From Modicisalibacter radicis (GTDB lineage Bacteria; Pseudomonadota; Gammaproteobacteria; Pseudomonadales; Halomonadaceae): a DNA stretch of 64,000 bases. The stretch lies in contig NZ_CAAHFN010000087.1 of assembly GCF_900961225.1 (NCBI RefSeq), positions 62,001 to 126,000 on the forward strand, read 5' to 3'. Both the position numbers and the translations under genes were made by a program. Below the pieces are notes generated by a model. It did no database searches, had not been told where the DNA came from, and worked only from the letters and a program-made list of their open reading frames with translations. Positions 33,628 to 43,097 of this stretch are shown one piece after another; position 1 is the stretch's first letter; each line of letters begins with the position of its first letter.

Positions 33628-34659
33628 ATGCAAATGCGCAATATCGTTATCGGTGTGACCGCTTTGGGTATGGTGGGTGTCGCTTCATCGGCATTCGCCG
33701 AAACTTGGCGCTTCGGCCTCGAGGAGACCGAAGGCAGTGTTCAGTATGGCTACGCCGAAGAATTCAAGAAAATGATCGAGGAGAAGAGCAACGGTGATAT
33801 CACCGTGCAACTTCTCCCCTACGGGTCCTGGGGCTCGAGCTACTCGGCGCTCTACGATGCAATTCAGAACGGTTCGATCCAGATGGGTTTCGGCTCTGGC
33901 TTTCTCGGCGGCACGGTGCCGGAAAGTCAGCTGATGAGTCTCAACTTCGTGATGCCGAACGATCAGCTCGAAACGGCGAAGATACTCAACTCCGATGCCT
34001 TCCTGCAGAGCGATCCCTGGCAGCAGGCGTATCGCGAGCGCGATCTGGTACCGCTGGGCGCGCTGCCCGAGGGCTATCAGGTCTGGACCGCCAACCAGGA
34101 GATCCGTACCCCGGAAGACATGCAGGGGCTGCAGATCCGCGTCATGGATAACAGCCTGCTGCGCAGCACCTATCAGGCTTACGGCGCGGCCCCGATCACC
34201 ATCGCCTATGGTGAGCTATACAGCGCTTTGCAGCAGGGCCAGGCCGAAGGCAACATCCAGCCTGTCTTCGCCCACGAGAACATGGGCTTCTACGAAGTTC
34301 AGGACTACATGATCTTCGCCGATCAGTCGCAGTTCATCGCCAACCTGATCGGTAACCTCGATTGGTACGAAGGGCTGTCCGACGAGCAGCGTCAGATGGT
34401 CGGTTCCACGCTGGATGAAATGGTCCAGAAGGGCCACGATATTCAGACGCAGTTCAATTCCGAGCGTCTCGACATCATCAAGGAAAAGAGTGACATCAAC
34501 GTCATTTACTTGAATGACGAGGAACGTGCCAAGTTCCGTGAACTCGCCAAGCCGGTTCGCCAGACCTATGTCGACATGGCCGGCGAGCGCGGCAAGCAGT
34601 CGCTCGACATCCTGCTCGAGGAGATCGACAAGGCAGGGGCCGGCAATCAGGGTTCCTGA
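33628..34659 (+). CDS. TRAP transporter substrate-binding protein DctP (paralogue 1)
   Basis: A 343-residue periplasmic binding protein of the DctP family. A signal peptide ends ASSAFA (about residue 24), followed by ETWRFGLEETEGSVQYGYAEEFKKM. The conserved arginine that binds a carboxylate is expected in GLQIRVMDNSLL (about residue 171). It is not in an operon with membrane subunits; the QM pair is convergent, 261 bases away. It is clearly paralogous to the protein at 40150-41181, with matching N-terminus and C-terminus (RQTYVDMAGERGKQSLDILL). The substrate is unknown, probably an organic acid. A terminator follows. Confidence 0.92.
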   Translation: MQMRNIVIGVTALGMVGVASSAFAETWRFGLEETEGSVQYGYAEEFKKMIEEKSNGDITVQLLPYGSWGSSYSALYDAIQNGSIQMGFGSGFLGGTVPESQLMSLNFVMPNDQLETAKILNSDAFLQSDPWQQAYRERDLVPLGALPEGYQVWTANQEIRTPEDMQGLQIRVMDNSLLRSTYQAYGAAPITIAYGELYSALQQGQAEGNIQPVFAHENMGFYEVQDYMIFADQSQFIANLIGNLDWYEGLSDEQRQMVGSTLDEMVQKGHDIQTQFNSERLDIIKEKSDINVIYLNDEERAKFRELAKPVRQTYVDMAGERGKQSLDILLEEIDKAGAGNQGS

Positions 34660-34703
34660 TGTCGTAGCCTGGCAGGCCGGTTAGCCGGCCCGCCGCGTCA
34701 CCA

Positions 34704-34740
34704 TCGCCCGGAAGCCTTGCTTCCGGGCGATTTCGTTTTC
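34704..34740 (+). terminator. Terminator after dctP paralogue 1
   Basis: A 12-bp perfect stem, TCGCCCGGAAGC / GCTTCCGGGCGA (34704-34715, 34719-34730), with a 3-base loop, followed by TTTCGTTTTC. Confidence 0.85.
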
Positions 34741-34824
34741 GTCCGGGGTTCCGGTGCGCGGCAGGGGCTTTCTCGTGCGGGGCCTGGCGTGCTGCCGCGG
34801 CAGCGCCGGCCGATTCCGTGGCAT

Positions 34825-34866
34825 GGACATGCCCGGCCCGCTCGATGCGGCAGGCCGGGCATGTCC
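34825..34866. terminator. Long inverted repeat at the 3' end of the convergent TRAP operon
   Basis: A 14-bp perfect inverted repeat, GGACATGCCCGGCC (34825-34838) and GGCCGGGCATGTCC (34853-34866), lies between convergent genes, 55 bases beyond the dctM stop. No T-run follows on either strand, so it may be a Rho-dependent or RNA-stabilising hairpin rather than a true terminator. Confidence 0.5.
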
Positions 34867-34920
34867 CTTGTGGCGTGGCCACGCGGGCCAATCGCCCGGC
34901 GCGTAGCCGGGCCGCAGCGA

Positions 34921-36204
34921 TCAATCGCCGCCCAGGGAGGGCAGCAGCAGGGATATCTGGGGGAACAGGATGAGCACCAGGGTCGCCAGCAGCAGGATGG
35001 CGATGAACGGTGGCGTGCCGCGGATCACGTCCATGTAGGGGCGGCGGAACACGGCGATGGCCGTGAAGATGTCGCAGCCGAACGGCGGCGTGGCCGAGCC
35101 GATGGCGGCCTGCAGCGTGACGATGACGCCGACATGCACCGGATCGAGTCCGGTGGACTGGACCAGCGGCTTGAAGATCGGCACCAGAATCAGGATGACC
35201 ACGATCGGATCGACGAACATGCAGCCGACAAAGAAGGCGGCGGCGATCAGCAGCAAGGCCAGGAACTGATTGTCGCCGATGCCATCGATGATGGGGCCGA
35301 GGATCTTTTCCGGGATGCCGGCCGTTCCCAGGGTCTGGGAGAAGGCGGCGCCAATGGCGACGAGGATGAACACCACGGCGGTGATCATGCCGGTGGACAG
35401 GGCGAGGCTGCCGAGGTCGCGGATCGAGACCTGACGGTAGATGACCACCTCCAGGATCAGGGCATAGGCCACGGCCACCGCGGAAGCCTCGACGGCGCTG
35501 AAGAAACCGCCATAGATGCCGCCGACGACAAGCACCGGAAAGCCCATCGGCAGGATCACCCGGCGAATGGCGCGGAAGCGCTCGCTCCAGGTCGCCTTGG
35601 GTTCGGGCTCGATGCCCTTCAGGCGTGCGTCGATGTAGCAGTAGACCGCGAACATCCCGAGAATCAGCACCCCCGGCAGGATGCCGGCCAGGAACAGGTC
35701 GCCGATCGAGGTCTTCATCACCACGCCATAGACGATGAAGCCGATGCTGGGGGGAATCAGCAACGCTATATCGCTGGCATTGATGATCAGCGCCAACGTG
35801 AAGCTGTCGGAGTAGCCGCGGGCCAGCAGGCGCGGTCGCATCGGCCCGCCCATCGCCACTACCGTTGCCTGGGTGGAGCCCGATACGGCACCGAACAGGG
35901 CGCAGGATGCGGCGGTGGTGATGGGCAGGCCACCACGCACCTGGCGGGTGAAGACGTCCACGACGTCGAGCAGCCGGTTGGCGGTGTGACCCTTGGTGAG
36001 AATGTCGGCGGCGAAGATGAACATCGGTACCGCGGCCAGCACCCAACTGCCCACACCGTTGATCATCCAGCTGACCGCCTGGTCCGGGCCGAAGAAGGTC
36101 ATGCCGGTAAACATCATGTAAAGCGTGCCCGCCGCCAGGGGGACCATCATCGGAAACCCGAGCAGGAGCAGCACGAGCATGATTACGCCTAGCCAGATGA
36201 GCAT
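34921..36204 (-). CDS. TRAP transporter large permease DctM
   Basis: The 427-residue ion-coupled translocation subunit of a TRAP transporter, with about twelve to thirteen helices. It has the family features GPMRPRLLARGYSDSFTLALIINASDIALLIPPSIGFIVYGV and IGSATPPFGCDIF. It takes up its substrate using a sodium or proton gradient together with DctQ and a DctP. It lies 45 bases after dctQ. Two DctP genes, both on the opposite strand (33628 and 40150), could serve it. Confidence 0.95.
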   Translation of the reverse strand: MLIWLGVIMLVLLLLGFPMMVPLAAGTLYMMFTGMTFFGPDQAVSWMINGVGSWVLAAVPMFIFAADILTKGHTANRLLDVVDVFTRQVRGGLPITTAASCALFGAVSGSTQATVVAMGGPMRPRLLARGYSDSFTLALIINASDIALLIPPSIGFIVYGVVMKTSIGDLFLAGILPGVLILGMFAVYCYIDARLKGIEPEPKATWSERFRAIRRVILPMGFPVLVVGGIYGGFFSAVEASAVAVAYALILEVVIYRQVSIRDLGSLALSTGMITAVVFILVAIGAAFSQTLGTAGIPEKILGPIIDGIGDNQFLALLLIAAAFFVGCMFVDPIVVILILVPIFKPLVQSTGLDPVHVGVIVTLQAAIGSATPPFGCDIFTAIAVFRRPYMDVIRGTPPFIAILLLATLVLILFPQISLLLPSLGGD

Positions 36205-36249
36205 GAGATAATCCCCGTGTCTACCATGGTTTTTGGTCTTGTCGCGTGG

Positions 36250-36888
36250 TTATACATCGCGCTTTGACTCGTCGCGGCCAGGCGCATCGTTGTTGTCGTT
36301 GTCGTCGTCGGGTATCTCGGAATAGGTTTCCTTCTCCGTGAATGAGCGATAGATGTCGTCGCTTGCGAAGTTGCGTGCGGCGGTCAGCAGGTACTGGACC
36401 CCAGCCAGGATGAAACCGACGGGGAGCGCGAGATAGACGATCCATAGCGGGATCCCCAGCGAGGCACTGGCCCGCCCCCGGCCGTAGATGGTGATGACGT
36501 ACTCGGCCGACTTGTAGGCGAAATAGAACATCAGCACGGCCGTGCCGAGACAGATGACAATCATCAGCGCCTTGCGCAGGCGACCGCCGAGCTGATCGTA
36601 AATGGCCGACATGCTGATGTGACGGGCGTGTCGCGCGGCGTAGCCTACGCCGACGAAGGTGATCACCACGATGAGCATCTCGGTGACTTCGTAGGTGCCG
36701 GCGATACCGCTGCCGAAGAGGATGTTGCCGACCACGTGAGCGCTCATCAGGGCGGCCATGATGAGTACGCTGCCCGCTACGATGGTTCGCTCGACCACCC
36801 CAAGCCCCCGATCGAGGATGCTCAGTATGCGCAGCAGACCGCCGTATCGTTTCTGGCTATCGCCGGGGGGCGAGGATGGTTGGGTCAT
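36250..36888 (-). CDS. TRAP transporter small permease DctQ
   Basis: A 212-residue membrane subunit with four hydrophobic helices. It has the DctQ-type stretch GTYEVTEMLIVVITFVGVGYAARHARHISMSAIYDQL. The C-terminus is a long acidic, Asp/Asn-rich tail (DDDNDNNDAPGRDESKRDV) not usual for the family. The start at 36888 begins the conserved part; the frame stays open upstream through non-coding sequence. It precedes dctM and follows TIGR02444 on the same strand with 130 bases between. Confidence 0.9.
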   Translation of the reverse strand: MTQPSSPPGDSQKRYGGLLRILSILDRGLGVVERTIVAGSVLIMAALMSAHVVGNILFGSGIAGTYEVTEMLIVVITFVGVGYAARHARHISMSAIYDQLGGRLRKALMIVICLGTAVLMFYFAYKSAEYVITIYGRGRASASLGIPLWIVYLALPVGFILAGVQYLLTAARNFASDDIYRSFTEKETYSEIPDDDNDNNDAPGRDESKRDV

Positions 36889-37018
36889 GTCGCAAGCTTT
36901 CCTTGTTGTGTCAGGATTGGCGTGCCGTTGATGGCGGACATCCGGCCTGAGGGCCACCGGCAGCGTGGCCCATGGACGCAGGCGAAGCACTCGTTTTGAA
37001 GTTACAGCCTTTGCGGCA

Positions 37019-37564
37019 TCAGTGCCACACGTCGCCCGGGGCTTGCGTCGCCTGCAGGCCGACGGCCAGTGTGGCCAGCGGGCCGGCGAAGGTGGCGTCG
37101 AACCGGCGCTCCATGTGCCGGGCCAGGCGGATGTACAGGTCATCGTCGGTTGCGCGCCAGGGGCGAACCCCCTCGCCGCGTCGTGTCAGGGCCTGCAGTT
37201 GTGCCAGGGCCTCGCGTTCGGCTGCCAGCTCGGCATGCTTGAGCCGTTCGCGCCAATCGGCGAGTGGCGAGCCGGGCCGGGCCAGGGGCTTGAGGGCGCG
37301 GCGACGGGCGCGCAGGGGATAGGTCTGGCGGGCCTGATGCTCGCGAACCGGCGCCAGGGCCTCCGAGACCCCCGGGGTCGTCACCAGGCCGAGGTGATCG
37401 AGCCAGCCCAGCCACAGCAGTTCACAGACGTCGGCATCGGCCCGGTCCTGCAGGTCGAGGCAGGCGCCGGCGATCGCTGGATCGGCGTACATGGCCAGGG
37501 CGTAGCGCCAGAGTGCATCGGGGGCGGCCAAGGCGAAGGGGGATTGGGTACAATGGTCGGTCAT
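37019..37564 (-). CDS. TIGR02444 (DUF2390) family protein
   Basis: A 181-residue cytoplasmic protein of unknown function. Family features are FALAAPDALWRYALAMYADPAIAGACLDLQD and LLWLGWLDHLGL near the N-terminus, and a basic central region (YPLRARRRALKPLA). It is divergent from the yheS-like gene with 54 bases between, a pairing common in pseudomonads and relatives, which supports a linked role. No catalytic motif was seen. Confidence 0.85.
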   Translation of the reverse strand: MTDHCTQSPFALAAPDALWRYALAMYADPAIAGACLDLQDRADADVCELLWLGWLDHLGLVTTPGVSEALAPVREHQARQTYPLRARRRALKPLARPGSPLADWRERLKHAELAAEREALAQLQALTRRGEGVRPWRATDDDLYIRLARHMERRFDATFAGPLATLAVGLQATQAPGDVWH

Positions 37565-37618
37565 TAGCGACGACGAACAGTGCGTCCTTGAAGCCTTTGG
37601 AGTCGACGGGAGAACGGC

Positions 37619-39553
37619 ATGATCGCATTACGCCAGCTGGCCCTGCAACGCGGCACTCAGCCGCTGTTCGAGGACGCCGAGCTGACTCTGCACCACGGTC
37701 ACAAGGCCGGTATCGTCGGTGCCAACGGCAGCGGCAAGTCGAGCCTGTTCAAGCTGCTGCTCGGTGAGCTGGCCCCCGACCGCGGCGAGGTGAGCCTGTC
37801 CGGTGGTCAGCGTATCGCCCACATGGCCCAGGAGGTCGAGTCGCTCGAGCGCTCGATTCTCGACTACGTGCTCGACGGCGACCGCGAACTGCGCCGCACC
37901 CAGGCCGCGCTCGATGCCGCCAGCGCCAGCGGCGAGGCGCATCGCGAGGCCGAGTTGCACGGTCGGCTCGAGGCGCTCGACGGCTACAGCGCGCCGGCCC
38001 GGGCCGCTCGGCTGCTGGTCGGCCTGGGTTTCACCCAGGCCGATCTCGAGCGTCCGCTGGCGGCGTTCTCGGGTGGCTGGCGGATGCGCGTGAACCTCGC
38101 CCAGACGCTGTTCATGCCCTCCGACCTGCTGCTGCTCGACGAACCCACCAACCACCTCGACCTGGACGCGCTGCTGTGGCTCGAGCAGTGGCTGACGCGC
38201 TACCCCGGCACCCTGCTGCTGATCTCCCACGACCGCGATTTCCTCGACGCGGTGTGTGAACACATCGTGCATGTCGAGCGGCGCCAGTTGACGCTCTACA
38301 GCGGCAACTACACCACCTTCGAGCGCACCCGTGCCGACAAGCTTGCCCAGCAGCAGGCCGAGGCCGCCAAGCAGCAGGCGCGACGCGAGGAGATCGAGCG
38401 CTTCGTGGCGCGCTTCCGCGCCCAGGCAACCAAGGCCCGTCAGGCGCAGAGCCGGCTGAAGATGCTCGAGCGCATGCAGACCATCGCCGTGGCCCACGTC
38501 GATTCGCCGTTCCACTTCACGCTGCCGTCCGCCGACAAGACCTCGCATCCGCTGCTGGTGCTCGACGAGGCGCGGCTGGGCTATGCGGAGGACTCGGCGC
38601 TGCTCGACGGCGTCAAGCTGACGCTGCTGCCGGGGCAGCGTATCGGCCTGCTGGGGCCCAATGGCGCCGGCAAGTCGACGCTGATCAAGTCGCTGACCGG
38701 CGACCTGCCGCTGCTGGCCGGCAAGCGGGTGCCCGGCGAGCATCTCAAGGTCGGCTACTTCGCCCAGCATCAGCTCGATGGGCTCGACCTGACCGCCACG
38801 CCGTTCATGCACGTGCAGCGGCTGTCGCCGACGGCCAGCGACCAGGCGATCCGCAATTTCCTGGGGGGCTTCGGCTTTCGCGGCGACGATGCGTTCGGCG
38901 AGGTGGGACGCTTTTCCGGCGGCGAGAAGGCGCGCCTGGCGCTGGCCCTGGTGGCCTGGCAGAAGCCCAATCTGCTGCTGCTCGACGAGCCCACCAACCA
39001 TCTCGACCTGGAGATGCGCGAGGCACTCACCGAGGCACTGGCCGCCTTCGAGGGCACGGTGATCATCGTCTCGCACGACCGTCACCTGCTGCGCGCCACG
39101 GTCGATGAGTTCTGGCGGGTCGCCGATGGCAAGGTGACGCCGTTCGACGGCGATCTCGACGACTACCGGGCCTGGCTAAAGGCGCGTCTCGAGGGAGCGC
39201 GGCGCGAGGCGCGTGCCGAGAAGGCCGGCGACGCAACGGCCGAGGCGCCGGCGCCCGACCGCAAGGCCTCGCGGCGTGCCGCTGCCGAGCTGCGCGAGAA
39301 GCTGCGTCCGCTCAAGCGCGAGCGCGACAAGGTCGAGCGGCGCATGAGCGAGGCCCAGGGCAGGCTCGAGACACTCGAGGCGGCGCTGGGCGAGCCCGAG
39401 CTCTACACCGATGCGGCGCGCAAGGCCGAGCTGACCGATCTGCTGACCCGCCAGGGCGAACTCAAGGCCGAGGTGGATGCACTCGAGCAGGCCTGGCTCG
39501 AGGCCGAGGAGAAACTGGAAAAACTGCAAGCCGAACTGGTCGGCGAAAGCTGA
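37619..39553 (+). CDS. yheS: ABC-F family ATPase YheS
   Basis: A ribosome-associated ABC-F protein of 644 residues with two ATPase domains. Motifs are Walker A VGANGSGKSS (about 34-43), signature FSGGWRMR, Walker B LLLLDEPTNHLDLDALLWLE, then GPNGAGKST and FSGGEKARLALALVAWQKPNLLLLDEPTNHLDLEMREALTEAL. A long charged C-terminal coiled coil (about 520-644) follows, as in E. coli YheS. It has no membrane domain, so it is not a transporter. It is divergent from the TIGR02444 gene. Confidence 0.95.
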   Translation: MIALRQLALQRGTQPLFEDAELTLHHGHKAGIVGANGSGKSSLFKLLLGELAPDRGEVSLSGGQRIAHMAQEVESLERSILDYVLDGDRELRRTQAALDAASASGEAHREAELHGRLEALDGYSAPARAARLLVGLGFTQADLERPLAAFSGGWRMRVNLAQTLFMPSDLLLLDEPTNHLDLDALLWLEQWLTRYPGTLLLISHDRDFLDAVCEHIVHVERRQLTLYSGNYTTFERTRADKLAQQQAEAAKQQARREEIERFVARFRAQATKARQAQSRLKMLERMQTIAVAHVDSPFHFTLPSADKTSHPLLVLDEARLGYAEDSALLDGVKLTLLPGQRIGLLGPNGAGKSTLIKSLTGDLPLLAGKRVPGEHLKVGYFAQHQLDGLDLTATPFMHVQRLSPTASDQAIRNFLGGFGFRGDDAFGEVGRFSGGEKARLALALVAWQKPNLLLLDEPTNHLDLEMREALTEALAAFEGTVIIVSHDRHLLRATVDEFWRVADGKVTPFDGDLDDYRAWLKARLEGARREARAEKAGDATAEAPAPDRKASRRAAAELREKLRPLKRERDKVERRMSEAQGRLETLEAALGEPELYTDAARKAELTDLLTRQGELKAEVDALEQAWLEAEEKLEKLQAELVGES

Positions 39554-39580
39554 TCCGGAGCACTCGATCGGAGGTGTGAT

Positions 39581-40018
39581 TCAGGTTTCCAGCAGGAAGG
39601 TCACCGGTCCGTCGTTGACCAGCGCGACCTGCATGTCGGCGCCGAATTCGCCACTGGCGACGCGCGGCCAGGCCCGGTGCGCCTGGGTGAGCAGGTGGTC
39701 GAAAAGCCGCCGGCCCTCATCGGGCGGGGCCGCACTGGAGAAGCCCGGCCGCAGGCCCTTGCCGGTATCGGCGGCCAGGGTGAACTGCGAGACCAGCAAC
39801 AGCCCGCCGTCGACCTGTCGCAGGTCGCGGTTCATCTTGCCCGCCGCGTCGCCGAACATCCGATAGTGCAGCAGCTTGTGCAACAGTCTGTCGGCGCACG
39901 CCGCATCGTCGCCTTTCTGCACGCCGATCAGCGCCAGCAGGCCGTGATCGATCGCACCGACGGTCCGGCCGTCGACCGCGACGCTGGCGTGGCTGACGCG
40001 TTGAATCAATGCTCGCAT
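39581..40018 (-). CDS. dtd: D-aminoacyl-tRNA deacylase
   Basis: Removes D-amino acids and glycine wrongly attached to tRNA. The 145-residue protein has the family start [13 protein letters not shown], the catalytic SQFTLAAD and the cross-subunit GPVTFLLET at the C-terminus. The start at 40018 matches the family length; six additional in-frame residues upstream are not conserved. It converges with yheS, 27 bases apart. Confidence 0.96.
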   Translation of the reverse strand: MRALIQRVSHASVAVDGRTVGAIDHGLLALIGVQKGDDAACADRLLHKLLHYRMFGDAAGKMNRDLRQVDGGLLLVSQFTLAADTGKGLRPGFSSAAPPDEGRRLFDHLLTQAHRAWPRVASGEFGADMQVALVNDGPVTFLLET

Positions 40019-40149
40019 GGGCACCCCCGTCGCCAAGAACCTTGTCCGCCGGACGAGCGTAGCATGTCGCCACCAGGGGCGGCTGGATTTCCGGCCAGCC
40101 CTCGCTCAAGCTGTCCTGAACAGGTCACCATCGAAAAGGGGATAACCCG

Positions 40150-41181
40150 ATGCGCAGGAAAATCGCCCTGGCCACCGCTGTCGCCATCGCGGGGCTCCCG
40201 TTGATGGGCCTGGCTCACGCGGAAACCTGGCGTTTCGCCCTCGAAGAAGCCGATGGCGGCGTGCAGGACGCCTATGCCGAAGCGTTCAAGGAGCGTATCG
40301 AGGAACAGTCCAACGGCGATATCACGGTCGAGATCTATCCGTATGGCTCGCTGGGGACTTCCTCGCAGCTGACCGAGCTGGTCCAGCAGGATGCCGTCCA
40401 GCTGGCTTTCGCCTCGCCGGGCCATCTGGCCTCGGTGATACCGGAGACCGGGGTCTTCACCCTGCACTTCCTGTTCTCGGACGATAACGCGATCAACGAG
40501 GAGGTGCTGAGCGGTTCCGAGGCCGTCGGCATGCTTGAAGAAGCCTATAACGAGCAGAACCTCGAGCTGCTCGGGGTGATTCCCGAAGGCTGGATGGCCT
40601 GGACCGCCGATCGCCCGATCCGCATGCCCGTCGATATGCAAGGCTTCAGGATTCGCACCATGACCTCGCCGATCCTGGTCGAGTCCTACCGTGCCTATGG
40701 TGCCAATCCGGTACCGATGCCCTATTCCGAGGTCTATTCAGGGCTGCAGCTCGATCGGATCGATGGTCAGGCCAACCCGCTCTTCGCCATCGCGGAGATG
40801 GGCTTCCACGAAGTCCAGGATTACCTGATCCAGGCCAAGCCGGCGCAGTTCATGACCACGCTGGTGGTCGCCAACGACTTTTACGAGGGCTTGCCGGACG
40901 CGCGGCGGCGGATGATCGACGAGGTCACCGGGGACCTGCGCCGCTACATCTTCGCCACGCAGGCGCAGTTCAACGACGCACGTCTCGAGGCCATCGAGGA
41001 GAGCAGCGACATTCAGGTTTCCACACTCGACGAGGAACAGCGTGCCGCCTTCCGCGAGCTGAGCATGCCGGTCCGCGACACTTACGTCGAACGGGCCGGC
41101 GAGCGCGGCAAGAGGATTCTCGAGACGCTGGAAAGGGATATCGCGGCCGCCGAGCAGGAGGGTGGCCGAGGCGGCAACTGA
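40150..41181 (+). CDS. TRAP transporter substrate-binding protein DctP (paralogue 2)
   Basis: A 343-residue periplasmic binding protein with a signal peptide ending GLAHA (about residue 24), then ETWRFALEEADGGVQDAYAEAFKERIEEQSNGDITVEIYPYGSLG. The ligand-arginine region is GFRIRTMTSPIL (about residue 171). It has exactly the length of paralogue 1 and is alignable end to end. It has no adjacent membrane subunits. Probably an alternative binding protein for the DctQM pair at 34921-36888. Ribosome site AAAAGGGG precedes the ATG. Confidence 0.92.
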   Translation: MRRKIALATAVAIAGLPLMGLAHAETWRFALEEADGGVQDAYAEAFKERIEEQSNGDITVEIYPYGSLGTSSQLTELVQQDAVQLAFASPGHLASVIPETGVFTLHFLFSDDNAINEEVLSGSEAVGMLEEAYNEQNLELLGVIPEGWMAWTADRPIRMPVDMQGFRIRTMTSPILVESYRAYGANPVPMPYSEVYSGLQLDRIDGQANPLFAIAEMGFHEVQDYLIQAKPAQFMTTLVVANDFYEGLPDARRRMIDEVTGDLRRYIFATQAQFNDARLEAIEESSDIQVSTLDEEQRAAFRELSMPVRDTYVERAGERGKRILETLERDIAAAEQEGGRGGN

Positions 41182-41203
41182 TCCGCGCGGCCGACAAGCA
41201 GCG

Positions 41204-41229
41204 GGCCCGGCATTGCGCCGGGCCTGTTT
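41204..41229 (+). terminator. Terminator after dctP paralogue 2
   Basis: GGCCCGGC / GCCGGGCC (41204-41211, 41217-41224) with a 5-base loop, then TGTTT. Confidence 0.7.
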
Positions 41230-41277
41230 GATGGCGGTGGCCGCCTGATCGGGTCCGCCCGGGCGTCGTGCCGGCTG

Positions 41278-42123
41278 CTACCAGGCGCGGCAGACCATCA
41301 GGTCGCAGCGGGGCTCGGCGAGCAGCTGCTCGCATGGCGGGCTGGGGCGGCCTCGGCGGTACTGGTTGCCCAAAGCCAGGAGATCGGGGGGCAGGCGCCG
41401 CAGGCGGCTCATCAGTACCTCGCTGGGGTCGCCCTGTTCGAGGACCAGCTCGAGCTCGGGCACGTCGCCCAGTTCGTCGAGCAGTTGGTCGATCTCGCGC
41501 TCGAGCTGGCTGCGCAGGCGCCCGACCTCGCTATCGCGCCAGCGGGCGTAGTCGCTGTTCGAGGCGAGTTCATGCTCACCGGGAATGTCCCAGGCGTGGA
41601 GCAGCGTCAAGCGCGCCTCGGGGAAGCGGGTAAGCGCCTGGCGCAGGACCTGCCTGCCGGCCAGGGAAAAGTCGATGGGCACCAGGATGTCGCGCCACTG
41701 CTGGTCGGGCGAATGGCTGACCGAGAACACCGGGCAGGGGGCGCTGCGCATCACCCGGGCCAGGGTGGTGCCGCCCGCCAGGTCGGGCTGGCCGCGCTTG
41801 CGGTGGGCGCCGAGCATGATCAGCGATGCCCCGCGTTCGTGCGCCTCGCGCACGATCTCGGCGTAGGGGTCGCCGGTCATGGTCTGGATCAGCACCTCGG
41901 GCTCGGGGAGCGCATAGTCCTCGCGCAGGTCCTGCAGGGTGCGTTCCATGTCGGCGACCACGGCGCCTTCCAGATCGTGCAACGCCTGGCGCGGCAAATG
42001 CGGATCGAGCACATGCAGCACGTCGAGGCGCGCGCCGTTGTCCACGGCCAGGCGCACCGCCCGGGCGAAGGCGGCGCGATTCTCGGCGGAAAGGTCACAG
42101 GCGAACAGCAGGGTCTGAGGCAT
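41278..42123 (-). CDS. Universal stress protein, tandem UspA domains
   Basis: A 281-residue protein of two Usp domains. The first (about 1-140) starts MPQTLLFACDLSAENRAAFARAV; the second (about 145-281) starts WRDILVPIDFSLAGRQVLRQAL. The first domain has ASLIMLGAHRKRGQPDLAGGTTLARVMRSAPCPVFSV, close to the ATP-binding GxxGS pattern but altered. The second ends DLLALGNQYRRGRPS, where the pattern is poor. The start at 42123 follows a GGGAGGA site. It lies 98 bases downstream of thiD on the same strand. Confidence 0.92.
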   Translation of the reverse strand: MPQTLLFACDLSAENRAAFARAVRLAVDNGARLDVLHVLDPHLPRQALHDLEGAVVADMERTLQDLREDYALPEPEVLIQTMTGDPYAEIVREAHERGASLIMLGAHRKRGQPDLAGGTTLARVMRSAPCPVFSVSHSPDQQWRDILVPIDFSLAGRQVLRQALTRFPEARLTLLHAWDIPGEHELASNSDYARWRDSEVGRLRSQLEREIDQLLDELGDVPELELVLEQGDPSEVLMSRLRRLPPDLLALGNQYRRGRPSPPCEQLLAEPRCDLMVCRAW

Positions 42124-42221
42124 GACGGCATCCTCCCACGGTTGGTCGCTCGGCGCTGACGTCTCGAGCGTGACTGGAAGCATGGTGCGGCCCATCGGGG
42201 TCTGCAAGTCTCGCCGGCCGG

Positions 42222-43034
42222 CTACCACCAGGCATGGAAGTGATGCACCGGACCGCGACCCCGGCCGACGTCGAGTCGGTGGCTCTCGTGCAGCGCCTGG
42301 CTGAGCCATACCTTGGCGTGCTGGACGGCGCTGACCAGCGGTTCGCCGCGCGCCAGGTGGGCGGCGATCGCCGAGGACAGCGTGCAGCCGGCGCCGTGCA
42401 GGTTTTGCGTGGCGATGCGCTCGGCCTCGAGCCAGCTGTAGCCCTCGGTGGAGCCCAGCAGGTCTGGGCAGCGTTCGCCGTCGAGGTGGCCGCCCTTGAG
42501 CAGCACGTTCGGTGCGCCCAGGTCGAGCAGGCGCGGGAGCAGTGCCTGCATGGCATCGGCGTCGCGCGGCGTGTCGGCGCCGAGCAGTACCGCCGCCTCG
42601 GGCAGGTTGGGGGTGATCAGGTCGGCGCAGGGCACCAGGATCTCGCGTACTGCGGCAATGCCCTCGTCGTCGACCAGGATGTCGCCGCTCTTGGCGACCA
42701 TCACCGGGTCGAGCACGACCCAGCGCGGCCGGTAGCGTTGCAGGGCGTCGCGTACCGTTCTCGCGAGGTCGATGTCGCCGATCATGCCGATCTTGACCGC
42801 ATCGATGGCGATGTCTTCGCATACGGCATCGATCTGCGCGCGCACCATCTCGGCGGCCACGGGGGTGACCGCGCGCACGCCACAGGTGTTCTGCGCGATG
42901 ACGGCGGTGATCACGCTGGTAGCATAGGTGCCCAGCGCCGAGAAGGTCTTGATGTCGGCCTGAATGCCGGCGCCGCCGGAAGGGTCGGTGCCGGCGATGG
43001 TCAGGACGTTGGCGATACGAGGAGTCGCGGACAT
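42222..43034 (-). CDS. thiD: Hydroxymethylpyrimidine/phosphomethylpyrimidine kinase
   Basis: Phosphorylates the pyrimidine precursor of thiamine twice. The 270-residue ribokinase-fold protein has LTIAGTDPSGGAGIQADIKTFSALGTYATS, AVKIGMIGD, VVLDPVMVAKSG, ITPNLPEAAVLLG, and the anion hole NLHGAGCTLSSAIAA. It complements thiS-thiG at 27.3-28.4 kb, so thiamine genes are scattered. It is divergent from yqaA. Confidence 0.96.
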   Translation of the reverse strand: MSATPRIANVLTIAGTDPSGGAGIQADIKTFSALGTYATSVITAVIAQNTCGVRAVTPVAAEMVRAQIDAVCEDIAIDAVKIGMIGDIDLARTVRDALQRYRPRWVVLDPVMVAKSGDILVDDEGIAAVREILVPCADLITPNLPEAAVLLGADTPRDADAMQALLPRLLDLGAPNVLLKGGHLDGERCPDLLGSTEGYSWLEAERIATQNLHGAGCTLSSAIAAHLARGEPLVSAVQHAKVWLSQALHESHRLDVGRGRGPVHHFHAWW

Positions 43035-43097
43035 TATCGAAGACGGCTTACTGTGTCGGGAAAGCTATAGCCTAGTGCATCGGCCCGGGTGTCGGCC

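Noticed and set aside
41278..42822. 514-codon Usp protein with long N-terminal extension
   Set aside because: The extra N-terminal part is antisense/frame shadow of thiD; the Usp fold and a GGGAGGA ribosome site begin at 42123.
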